DNA from: an uncultured Candidatus Actinomarina sp.
GTDB lineage: Bacteria > Actinomycetota > Acidimicrobiia > Actinomarinales > Actinomarinaceae
Reading direction: 5' to 3'
Assembly (NCBI GenBank): GCA_902619825.1
Contig: CACNFT010000004.1
Span: 62,001-126,000, forward strand
Length of the DNA stretch: 64,000 nucleotides
Part shown: piece by piece, positions 9,393 to 22,229 of the stretch
Position numbering within the stretch: the first letter of the stretch is position 1
How the letters are laid out: every line of letters begins with the position of its first letter
Program-made: the position numbers and the translations under genes
Notes under the pieces: generated by a model
Databases searched by the model: none
What the model saw: the letters and a program-made list of their open reading frames with translations, nothing else
What the model was told of the DNA's origin: nothing

Positions 9393-9872
9393 ATGAAAAA
9401 AAATATTAACGTTGAAGTAAACAGCATAAGATTGGAGGAAAATACCGAAACACCAATAATGCTTTTACTTGATCCAAATAGTCAAAAAGTTTTACCAATT
9501 TGGATTGGTACTATTGAAGCAGTATCAATTGCATATGCACAAGAAGGAATAAAACATCCAAGACCACAAACTCATGATTTAATTATTGATATTATTGAAT
9601 CTCTAAATGGAAATATTGATGAAGTTGTTATCTCAGATCTTCACGATAATACTTATTTCGCAGAAATTATAATCCTTGGGGACCAGGGTAGAGTTTCGTT
9701 ATCTGCTAGACCAAGTGATGCAATAGCTCTTGCATTAAGAGCAGATACTACAATTTCTGTTAATGAAGATCTTTTTTTAAACAACTCAATTGACTTGATA
9801 CATGATAAAGCCAATGAAATTGAGGAATTTAAGAGTTTTATTGAAAATATAAATCCAGAGGATTTTGCATAA
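9393..9872 (+). CDS. Bifunctional nuclease family protein (DUF151)
   Basis: ILLDPNSQKVLPIWIGTIEAVSIAYAQEG... RPSDAIALALR motif. Confidence 0.9.
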   Translation: MKKNINVEVNSIRLEENTETPIMLLLDPNSQKVLPIWIGTIEAVSIAYAQEGIKHPRPQTHDLIIDIIESLNGNIDEVVISDLHDNTYFAEIIILGDQGRVSLSARPSDAIALALRADTTISVNEDLFLNNSIDLIHDKANEIEEFKSFIENINPEDFA

Positions 9873-9910
9873 AACCTTGATTATATATTTTTTGCTAGTA
9901 AATTAACCTT

Positions 9911-10354
9911 ATGCAACAGGGTTACACAGGTCCAGAAGTTTGTAAAATTACTGGAATATCATATAGACAACTCGATCATTGGACAACAACATCACTGGTT
10001 GATGCTTCAATTAGAAATATAAAAGGTTCTGGATATCATAGAATTTATTCATTTCAGGATATTATAAAGATTAAGTTAGTAAACAAATTGAGAGAAGCTG
10101 GAGTTAGTCTTCAAAAGATAAGAATTGCTCTTAAAAATGTTAAGCAAATTTTAGGGAAAAATATTAATATTTCAGACGTCTCAATATTTTCCGATGGTAA
10201 ATCAATATATGTAATAACAAACAATAATGAAATGTTAGATTTAATAAAACAGGGACAAGCTGTCTTTGGTATTTCACTAGGGCCAATTCACACTGAAACG
10301 AAAGCAGAAATTTATTCTCTTTATCCAGAAAAAATTTCTGTAACGAATGCATGA
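9911..10354 (+). CDS. MerR-family transcriptional regulator
   Basis: GYTGPEVCKITGISYRQLDHWTTTSLVDASI... HTH. Confidence 0.85.
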   Translation: MQQGYTGPEVCKITGISYRQLDHWTTTSLVDASIRNIKGSGYHRIYSFQDIIKIKLVNKLREAGVSLQKIRIALKNVKQILGKNINISDVSIFSDGKSIYVITNNNEMLDLIKQGQAVFGISLGPIHTETKAEIYSLYPEKISVTNA

Positions 10355-10683
10355 AATTTGCTCATCCTTCCGAAAAAACATTTTCTGAACACTTAGATTT
10401 ATTTGACATTGAATGGGTATATGAACCTGTTAGTTTCCCTTTAGAGTGGGGTAGTGGGTCAATAAAAAAAATGTTTACACCTGATTTTTACTTGCCAACG
10501 CTCAATTTGTTTGTGGAGATCACGACAATGAATCAAAATCTTATAACAAAGAAACGAAAAAAGTTAAAAATGGCTCGTAAACTTTATCCAGATCTTAACT
10601 TCAAGCTTTTCAATGAAGAAGATTTTTACAATATACTTAGTAAGAATAATTCAGAAATTGTTCAAGAAACTATAGCTAGCTGA
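10351..10683 (+). CDS. Small PDDEXK/restriction-endonuclease-fold-like protein (uncharacterised)
   Basis: FTPDFYLPTLNLFVEITTMNQNLITKKRKKLKMARKLYP resembles PD...(E/D)xK-like core; ATGA overlap with upstream MerR gene. Confidence 0.45.
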   Translation: MKFAHPSEKTFSEHLDLFDIEWVYEPVSFPLEWGSGSIKKMFTPDFYLPTLNLFVEITTMNQNLITKKRKKLKMARKLYPDLNFKLFNEEDFYNILSKNNSEIVQETIAS

Positions 10684-11601
10684 TTCTTCTAACAATTTAT
10701 TTACATTTTTTATATCTAATCTTTCTGCAATAGTAATTTCTTTTGATATATTAGTGTTGCTCATAAGTCTGTTATCTGTATTAATCGTAACCGTAAATTC
10801 TAGTTCTAAAAGATTTTTTATCGGATGATCTTTATAGTCAGAGTACATATTTGTATTTATATTTGAAGTTATACAAATTTCTAGTGGAATATTATTTTCT
10901 TGTATATATGATGCTGTAGGCCCAAATAAACCTGTTTCTAGGTCAATATCTTCAATTATTCTTACACCATGGCCAATCCTTTTTGCACCATTATCTAATG
11001 CTTCTTGAATGGAGTTGACTCCATCACCTTCACCAGCATGTATTGTTAAATTCACATTGTTTTCAACCAACTTATTAAATTGTTCACTGAATAATGAAGG
11101 TAAATAATTTAGTTCAGGTCCAGCAATATCAAAGCCAATGATTTTGTCTTTGTAATCAATTGCAATTTCAGAAACTTGTTTTACGTTATTTAAATCATTT
11201 CTCATCCCACACAAAATAAGACCAGATTTTATACCATATAACTTCTCAGCTTGTTTAAAACCAGAATTTATAGCATCTATTACATCTTCTGGCGTTAATG
11301 AATTGTTAACCGAATAAAGGGGAGCGTATCTACTTTCATAATGTGTAATCCCATGATTATGCATATCTTCTGCTGCTTCAAATGCAATTCTTTCAAGATT
11401 TTCATAACTATTCATTAAAGCTGTTGTATGAACAAAGGCTTCAAGATAATCTTCAAGAGATTCAGATGATTCTCTGTTAAAAAAATTTTCAATGTCGTCA
11501 ACATTAATTAATGGTAGATAATTGTCCTTAACTGCAAGTTCTTTTGCGGTTGAGGCTCTTAATCCACCGTCTAAATGATCATGTAATACAGCTTTATACA
11601 T
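10651..11601 (-). CDS. add: Adenosine deaminase family protein
   Basis: HDHLDGGLRAST, HAGEGDGVNSIQEALDNGAKRIGHGVRI, TINTDNRLMS motifs. Confidence 0.9.
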   Translation of the reverse strand: MYKAVLHDHLDGGLRASTAKELAVKDNYLPLINVDDIENFFNRESSESLEDYLEAFVHTTALMNSYENLERIAFEAAEDMHNHGITHYESRYAPLYSVNNSLTPEDVIDAINSGFKQAEKLYGIKSGLILCGMRNDLNNVKQVSEIAIDYKDKIIGFDIAGPELNYLPSLFSEQFNKLVENNVNLTIHAGEGDGVNSIQEALDNGAKRIGHGVRIIEDIDLETGLFGPTASYIQENNIPLEICITSNINTNMYSDYKDHPIKNLLELEFTVTINTDNRLMSNTNISKEITIAERLDIKNVNKLLEESASYSFLNNF

Positions 11602-11645
11602 TACGCAACATAATATATATTATAGGACAAATAGAGATTACTAAT

Positions 11646-12539
11646 TTAAACATATATTTCCTTTAAAACACTCTCCCTGTGGGTAATTGGTAGCCAATGT
11701 CCAGCACCGAGTATCTCTGTAATCTTAACATTGGTTCCACTAGACATAAGTCTTTCTCGCATTTTGTCATTTAATTTTACAGCAGCATCAACTTCACCAA
11801 ATATAAAATGTACAGGAATATTTACTTCCTTTCTCCAAGCTGAGCTTAGTTCTGAGTTTAAATCTATATTCGCATACCATGCAATTGGTTGATCAATTGA
11901 AGATTCATCAAAGTGTTGAATTAAGTCGATAATTTCATTTTCATTCAAGACACAACTTTCTGATATGTAATTTATAAAAACGTTTTCTAGTGAAAGGTCT
12001 ACATTCTCTCCTATTTGGTTATTCCTTCTATATGCAGATCTAAAGAAAGACTCTAGATTATTATCAATAATATTTGCAGACTCTCTAACATTTTGAAATG
12101 ATGAAATATAATGAGGTTTTTCTTTGTAAGTTAAATTACTGTAAACAGCCGATAGAGGAAATTCAGTTCCACCACATATAGAAACTACTTTATTTATATT
12201 AACATTTTCACGTGATGTTACTGCCCATGCGACTATAGATCCCCAATCATGCCCGACAATTGTTAAGTTTTGATCAAGGTTCAGTTTTATTATTAACTCT
12301 TCAATATCTTTTGAAAGTTCTTCAATGTTAAATGAAAGTACATCAAAATTTTTTAATCTTGATAACGGATATCCCCTTTGTTCTACGATTGTAACCTTGT
12401 AACCATTTTCGATTAATTCTTTTTTTATTTCATTCCACATGTACATACTCGATGGAAATCCATGAAGTAATAAGACATCACTCCCCTGACCCTTTGTTTC
12501 ATAAGATAAAGAAACGTTGTTTAAATTTATTTTTTCCAT
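11646..12539 (-). CDS. Alpha/beta hydrolase (epoxide hydrolase/dehalogenase-like)
   Basis: LLLHGFPSSMYMWNEI, VGHDWGSIVAW nucleophile elbow, catalytic GAGHWLP. Confidence 0.85.
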   Translation of the reverse strand: MEKINLNNVSLSYETKGQGSDVLLLHGFPSSMYMWNEIKKELIENGYKVTIVEQRGYPLSRLKNFDVLSFNIEELSKDIEELIIKLNLDQNLTIVGHDWGSIVAWAVTSRENVNINKVVSICGGTEFPLSAVYSNLTYKEKPHYISSFQNVRESANIIDNNLESFFRSAYRRNNQIGENVDLSLENVFINYISESCVLNENEIIDLIQHFDESSIDQPIAWYANIDLNSELSSAWRKEVNIPVHFIFGEVDAAVKLNDKMRERLMSSGTNVKITEILGAGHWLPITHRESVLKEIYV

Positions 12540-13222
12540 GTAATTAAATTATTTCTCCTTAGAACAACAATTGTCAGACACAATGCAAAAAATGCCCATT
12601 GAAACGCGTAACTTAAATGTGGAGCATCATATGGTTCTTCTAAATTTACACACTCTACCCCACCTCCACAATCATCAATTAAGACAATATAGAATTCAGG
12701 AAGATTAACTCCTATTTCACTTTCTATAAATGATTTATCTATTCGAAATAAATACTCTGAATCAGGTATATCATCTTGGCCAACACCCTGAATATCGTAA
12801 TTTAATAATCTTCCTCTAAAAAATGGATTCTTGTATAAAAATGGCTTATTTGCATTTTTATTTAAAGGAACCCATCCATTATTTATTAAAAAATATTCAT
12901 CTAAATTTGTCCTATACAAGCTAATAAGGTGATATCCATTCTCTCCATTATGGACACGTGATCTTAAGTACCAAGTTCTTGCCAGCACTATATCCTCAGT
13001 ATTTTCAGTTAATTGAACCTTCGTAAATTCTTCATATTTATTATTTGCATCAAATAGATCTGACACGGTTATTTCATTTATATTTTCTTTTGAGTCAATC
13101 GAGTCAATTATCTGTTTGTCTTGTTGATACCTCGTTAATTGCCAATATGAAAGACCTATAAATATAAATACAACAATAAAACCAAAATAAAAAAGATTTT
13201 TATGAGGTAGTTTTTCTAACAT
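12527..13222 (-). CDS. SURF1 family protein
   Basis: N-terminal TM, LGLSYWQLTRYQQDK-like and YHLISLYRT...VNNGWVPL, C-terminal HLSYAFQWAFFAL. Confidence 0.8.
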   Translation of the reverse strand: MLEKLPHKNLFYFGFIVVFIFIGLSYWQLTRYQQDKQIIDSIDSKENINEITVSDLFDANNKYEEFTKVQLTENTEDIVLARTWYLRSRVHNGENGYHLISLYRTNLDEYFLINNGWVPLNKNANKPFLYKNPFFRGRLLNYDIQGVGQDDIPDSEYLFRIDKSFIESEIGVNLPEFYIVLIDDCGGGVECVNLEEPYDAPHLSYAFQWAFFALCLTIVVLRRNNLITWKK

Positions 13223-14655
13223 TTCCAGGAAGTATTTCCTCTTCTTTTATCTCCATAGCTAAAAATGTTGTCATAAATACCAGTTACACAAACACCGCCG
13301 AAATACATATCAAAGGAATCAGTAATTGTTGTATTTTCATTGATGTTGTCATATCCTGGTTCTGCTCTTACTCCTCCATCAGCATTTACATGAAATCTTG
13401 GCATATCAATTGAATCTTTCCATTTGTTGCCATTTGTGTAATTTGTTAAAACTTGAGCAATAGCTGAGCTTATTCTGTCAGCACCTGGAGAACCAATAGT
13501 ACTGACACCCTCATTTGATTCAATAATTAATGGGCTCATGTTCGATATCAATCTATCTCCCTTAGTGTCTCCAAGAAAACCTTGGGGATTTAGCTCAATT
13601 TCTCCTAAAGAGTTATTGAAATACATACCCGTATTTTTACATAAAACACCAGATCCATAACCACTAGAAAAGGTTATTGAAAAATGAAAATTATTTTTAT
13701 CAGATGTGTTTACCTGTATTGTAGATGAAGATTTAGAAATTTTTGATATTTCATTATTGATTAGGTCCCCCCTGCTACCAAAAAACTCATAGTTATTTTG
13801 TCTATCCAAATAAACATTTTTTAGAGTTTCTTCAATATTTTGCGATTCTACAGATAACGCATTTAAGTACTTAAGTACCATTAAGCCACCAATTGAAGGT
13901 CCAGAATGACCTGTTAATTTTAAATGTTTGTATTGATATTCAAACTTATTTCCTTCAATTAATTCATATCCATTGAAATCATCTTGCGTAGCATGACCAC
14001 CTTCGATTTTTAAAGTTTCTACTATAGATTTAGAAATATCCCCAATATAAAAATCATTGAATCCTTCATCTGACATATGACTAAGAGTGTCAGCTAATTT
14101 ATCAAGTTTGACAATTCCATTTTCTAAATCTTCATGCACATCAGCTAAAGCAATTTTTGATTGTTCATGCCACATGAACATAGGTTCTAATGAATGAATA
14201 AAGTAATCTTTTGTTGGTTGGGTTAATTTAAAACCCTCTTTGGCAGTTTTTATAGGAAATTCTAGTAATTTATCCAAAGGAAGAGATGCATATCTTTCGA
14301 AAATGAGGTTAAGAATCTTATAAATACCTGGAACAGCGAATGTATTTGCTCCCTTACATGTTTCAACATGACCACCATAAGTCATAGAAATTCGATGTTC
14401 TTCATGATCATTTCCATCAAATTTTTTTGGGGCTACAAAGTAACCATCTACTGAATGTGTTGAATTATTATCGCCATCATAATAAGTTAAAAGTCCAGAA
14501 GCAGTAGGAGCAACAACACCAAGATCAGTAACCATTGATGTAATTACACTTGTAATCAGTAAATCTGCAGCATTAGGATTTAAATCTTTTATTGATTCAG
14601 CTGCTTTTGAACTGTATTCCGCTGTACTTGCTAATGAAACATTCACTGTAAACAT
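13216..14655 (-). CDS. Gamma-glutamyltransferase-like (Ntn-hydrolase) protein
   Basis: ADLLITSVITSMVTDLGVVAPTASGLLTYYDG, NNSLGEIELNPQGF, STIGSPGADRISSAIAQVLTN. Confidence 0.8.
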   Translation of the reverse strand: MFTVNVSLASTAEYSSKAAESIKDLNPNAADLLITSVITSMVTDLGVVAPTASGLLTYYDGDNNSTHSVDGYFVAPKKFDGNDHEEHRISMTYGGHVETCKGANTFAVPGIYKILNLIFERYASLPLDKLLEFPIKTAKEGFKLTQPTKDYFIHSLEPMFMWHEQSKIALADVHEDLENGIVKLDKLADTLSHMSDEGFNDFYIGDISKSIVETLKIEGGHATQDDFNGYELIEGNKFEYQYKHLKLTGHSGPSIGGLMVLKYLNALSVESQNIEETLKNVYLDRQNNYEFFGSRGDLINNEISKISKSSSTIQVNTSDKNNFHFSITFSSGYGSGVLCKNTGMYFNNSLGEIELNPQGFLGDTKGDRLISNMSPLIIESNEGVSTIGSPGADRISSAIAQVLTNYTNGNKWKDSIDMPRFHVNADGGVRAEPGYDNINENTTITDSFDMYFGGVCVTGIYDNIFSYGDKRRGNTSWKC

Positions 14656-14690
14656 TGTAGTTTATAACTTTTGTATGCAAAAATGTATAT

Positions 14691-15605
14691 ATGAACACAG
14701 ATGTAACAAAGTTTGATGACAAGATTTATCAAATTGATGTTCATATGGAGGGTAAACCTCAAAGAATGTCATGTTATTATATAGATACATCAGATCCAAT
14801 ACTTATTGAGGTAGGACCTTCAAATTCATTTCCATATTTAATTTCAGCATTAGAGTCACTTGGAATACAAGATATAAAAAGAACAGCCATTACACATTTA
14901 CATTTAGACCATGTCGGTGGAATTGGACATTTAAACGAAAAATATAAAGAAAATTTTGTATACGTACATGAGTTAGGGATTAAACATTTACCAAACCCAG
15001 AGAGATTATGGAAAGCAGTTAGTGATGTATATACAGAAGATTGGCTTAAAAAAAACTGGGGTCCAATAAAACCTGTATCCTTAGAAAATATTAAATCACT
15101 GAATGATGGAGCTGATTTAAAGCTTGATATAAATAGAAACCTCAAAGCTTTGTACAGTCCTGGACACGCAAAACATCATTACACATTTTATGATGAATAC
15201 TCTGGAACATTATTTATGGGTGATACACTTGGTTTGATCTATCCTCACGGAGATTTTGTTCAACCAAATCTTCCTCCACCTGATTTTGATAAAGAAATAT
15301 TATTCCAAACTCTTGATAGCTTAGTAAAGCTAGAAATAAATCAATTAGCGATTGCACATTTTGGAATACATAAAAATCCTTATGAGCTTATCACAAGCGC
15401 AAAGGAAAGTATTGAAGATTGGATTTCCTTTATCAACAATGTTAAAAATCTCAGTAATAACGAAGCAAGCAATGATTTAGTTCAGTGGCTGACTAGAAAC
15501 TATGAATCACTAGGTATAGATGATAAGACAATTAAAAATTATATTGGTAATGGTAATTTTGTGATGCAAGTTGATGGTATTAGAAATTATTTAAATAATA
15601 TTTAG
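14691..15605 (+). CDS. MBL-fold metallohydrolase
   Basis: THLHLDHVGG zinc motif, SPGHAKHHYTFYDEYSGTLFMGDTLG. Confidence 0.9.
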   Translation: MNTDVTKFDDKIYQIDVHMEGKPQRMSCYYIDTSDPILIEVGPSNSFPYLISALESLGIQDIKRTAITHLHLDHVGGIGHLNEKYKENFVYVHELGIKHLPNPERLWKAVSDVYTEDWLKKNWGPIKPVSLENIKSLNDGADLKLDINRNLKALYSPGHAKHHYTFYDEYSGTLFMGDTLGLIYPHGDFVQPNLPPPDFDKEILFQTLDSLVKLEINQLAIAHFGIHKNPYELITSAKESIEDWISFINNVKNLSNNEASNDLVQWLTRNYESLGIDDKTIKNYIGNGNFVMQVDGIRNYLNNI

Positions 15606-16034
15606 CTATCTTATTTTATTTAATTTACTACGAAAGAAAATTAGTGTTGGAGCAATCATAAACTCTGTAAGTATTCCAAAAAAGAAATATAGGTCAATTG
15701 TTATATCTCCTCTTGTAAAAATTGATATTATTCTTGATATAAGAACAACAGTCCAAACAATTGTTAAAAAATCAAGGTAGAAGAACTTTTGAGTTCGTAA
15801 ATATTGCACACAACCAAATGTACACATTAGATATAAACTTAATGGATATGTCAATAAGTTTAGATGCCCATTTCCTCCAGTTTCATTCATACTTAATACT
15901 TCCAGATATGTTTGTTGAAAAAAAAGAAAAATTGAATTTGGTAAAAATACTGAGTAAATAACTAACAGCAACATAACTATTAGTAAAAAAATCAAAAATA
16001 TATTTAGTAATTTAAAGTAGTTAACCTTGTTCAT
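15606..16034 (-). CDS. Small integral membrane protein, paralogue A of a three-copy family
   Basis: Hydrophobic; shares YPxxLY...YLRTxKF...W...R pattern with 16052-16465 and 16681-17082. Confidence 0.65.
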   Translation of the reverse strand: MNKVNYFKLLNIFLIFLLIVMLLLVIYSVFLPNSIFLFFQQTYLEVLSMNETGGNGHLNLLTYPLSLYLMCTFGCVQYLRTQKFFYLDFLTIVWTVVLISRIISIFTRGDITIDLYFFFGILTEFMIAPTLIFFRSKLNKIR

Positions 16035-16051
16035 AAAAATACATTCATTTA

Positions 16052-16465
16052 TTACGTTTTTAATTTCTCTCTAAAGTAATAATGTATTATTGGAAAGATA
16101 ATTTCAGTTGGATATACTAATACTGCATAATCATCTAATACAATTCCGTGTACGATTAATGCTATGCCTCTTATTAGAAATAAAATTACCCATAATTGAT
16201 ATATAATATTTACATATTCAAATTTAGATGTTCTCAAATATTTAAAATAAAAATACGGATGTACAATATACAAAAACATAGGATATGTTGCTAAATTTGA
16301 ACGTCCATTTAATTCTCCCGGATATAAATCTAATTGTTCTTGATATGTAAGATCACTCCAAGGAAATAAAGGAATGTCTGGTTGAAACAAAGCACTTAAA
16401 AACAAATAGATCGGACCTACTATCCCAAAATAACATAAATATCTAAAAATTTTTTCAGTAGCCAT
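16052..16465 (-). CDS. Small integral membrane protein, paralogue B
   Basis: NLATYPMFLYIVHPYFYFKYLRTSKFEYVN...RGIALIVHGIVLDDY... similar layout to A and C. Confidence 0.65.
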   Translation of the reverse strand: MATEKIFRYLCYFGIVGPIYLFLSALFQPDIPLFPWSDLTYQEQLDLYPGELNGRSNLATYPMFLYIVHPYFYFKYLRTSKFEYVNIIYQLWVILFLIRGIALIVHGIVLDDYAVLVYPTEIIFPIIHYYFREKLKT

Positions 16466-16481
16466 TTTCTTATTATAAATG

Positions 16482-16504
16482 AAAAACCCCTAGCTACCTA
16501 GGGG
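16482..16504 (-). terminator. Rho-independent terminator (duplicate of rRNA operon terminator)
   Basis: Minus strand CCCCTAG-GTAG-CTAGGGG-TTTTTC. Confidence 0.8.
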
Positions 16505-16514
16505 CTCTTCAATA

Positions 16515-16596
16515 AATATCGGCAGTGTTCTACTCTCCCAGAGGGTTGCCCCTCAAGTACCATCGACGCTAGTGGACTTAACTACCATGGTTAGAA
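16515..16596 (-). pseudogene. 3' fragment of 5S rRNA gene (duplicated)
   Basis: Nearly identical to the 3' part of the intact 5S at 17135-17252, then breaks into MBL-derived sequence. Confidence 0.9.
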
Positions 16597-16709
16597 CTAA
16601 TTATGAAATACTTTTAGCAGATAATATAACAATAAAAAATTACATTAAAAATATCAATCCTGTAATGCAGATTAAAGGAATTAGAAATTATCTAAATTTG
16701 ATTGATTAA
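16593..16709 (+). pseudogene. Remnant of the 3' end of the MBL-fold hydrolase gene (duplicated)
   Basis: Translates RTNYEILLADNITIKNYIKNINPVMQIKGIRNYLNLID*, aligned to the C-terminus of the 14691-15605 product TRNYESLGIDDKTIKNYIGNGNFVMQVDGIRNYLNNI*. Confidence 0.88.
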
Positions 16710-17082
16710 TTTTTTTCCTTAAATAAAGAAGTGAAAATGGAAGAATAAATTCAAGAGGAATCAGTAATACATAGGGAGTAATTTCCATACCATGTAAAGC
16801 GAAAGATAATAATCTTGCACCCATCAATGCATATCCAAATAAAATTATAAAATCTATGTATATGATTGCGTCTGTAGCTAAATAAGAAAAACCCAATATA
16901 CCAAGAAATATGTAAATAACATTTGAGTAAAATACAATATTCATTTCACCAACTTGTGTACCTGGATAGATATCAAAAAGATCGTATGCTAAATCTGAAA
17001 ATAGAGTTGTCATTAATGACAAAGAAATTACACAAACTATACCAAGAACAACTATAAATCTTGTTGCTTTTTTGTGATTCAT
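16681..17082 (-). CDS. Small integral membrane protein, paralogue C
   Basis: Same size and topology as A/B; lies directly downstream of the rRNA terminator; its 3' end overlaps the MBL remnant. Confidence 0.65.
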   Translation of the reverse strand: MNHKKATRFIVVLGIVCVISLSLMTTLFSDLAYDLFDIYPGTQVGEMNIVFYSNVIYIFLGILGFSYLATDAIIYIDFIILFGYALMGARLLSFALHGMEITPYVLLIPLEFILPFSLLYLRKKINQSNLDNF

Positions 17083-17099
17083 AATAAGTAATTATAAGA

Positions 17100-17123
17100 G
17101 AAAAACCCCTAGTTTCCTAGGGG
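17100..17123 (-). terminator. rRNA operon Rho-independent terminator
   Basis: Minus strand CCCCTAG-GAAA-CTAGGGG-TTTTTC just after 5S. Confidence 0.85.
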
Positions 17124-17134
17124 CTCTTCAATAA

Positions 17135-17252
<118 letters not shown>

Positions 17253-17264
17253 ATAATCAACTTC

Positions 17265-17288
17265 TTAAAAATTCTATAGCAAGCGCTC
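17265..17288 (-). promoter_or_regulatory. 3' half of the 23S pre-rRNA processing stem
   Basis: ttaaaaattctatagcaagcgctc pairs with ttgcgcttgctatacaattttcaa at 20378-20401. Confidence 0.75.
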
Positions 17289-17304
17289 ATACGCCGTCTT
17301 CAGT

Positions 17305-20358
<3,054 letters not shown>

Positions 20359-20377
20359 CTATATGAATACTTTGCAA

Positions 20378-20401
20378 TTGCGCTTGCTATACAATTTTCA
20401 A
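20378..20401 (-). promoter_or_regulatory. 5' half of the 23S processing stem (ITS)
   Basis: Complementary to 17265-17288. Confidence 0.75.
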
Positions 20402-20411
20402 AAAGCCGAAT

Positions 20412-20437
20412 GACTTTTTCACAGCTGAGTAATGTAT
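20412..20437 (-). promoter_or_regulatory. 3' half of the 16S processing stem (ITS)
   Basis: gactttttcacagctgagtaatgtat is the near-perfect reverse complement of 22159-22184, including 13 contiguous matches. Confidence 0.8.
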
Positions 20438-20491
20438 CAGTCTTGTAGACAACCGGTGATTAACCTTAGAACTAAATGTTCTATGCTCCTT

Positions 20492-22015
<1,524 letters not shown>

Positions 22016-22057
22016 AACAAAATCTTTGAATAATTTAAATCTGACCAAAGAATCAAC

Positions 22058-22148
22058 ATGGGTTTTACCCATTTCAACTTAAAAAAGTTGAATCAACTTA
22101 ATAAAAAGTTGACAAAAAAAGAGTGCTAGAAAAATTAATTTCTGCACT
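22058..22148 (-). other. Array of four short stem-loops in the 16S leader
   Basis: ATGGG/CCCAT (22058-22072), TTCAACTT/AAGTTGAA (22073-22092), TCAACTT/AAGTTGA (22093-22112), AGTGC.AGAAA/TTTCTGCACT (22122-22148). Confidence 0.6.
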
Positions 22149-22158
22149 ACCGGCGTTC

Positions 22159-22184
22159 ATACATTACTCAGTTGTCAAAAAGCC
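22159..22184 (-). promoter_or_regulatory. 5' half of the 16S processing stem
   Basis: atacattactcagttgtcaaaaagcc, complementary to 20412-20437. Confidence 0.8.
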
Positions 22185-22195
22185 AAAATCTCGTA

Positions 22196-22224
22196 CTTAT
22201 AAGAATAACAGTAATTGGTTTAAA
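22196..22224 (-). promoter_or_regulatory. Putative rRNA operon promoter just upstream of the 16S leader
   Basis: Minus strand TTTAAA-17 bp-TATAAG, immediately downstream of the tyrS stop codon. Confidence 0.45.
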
Positions 22225-22229
22225 GTATA

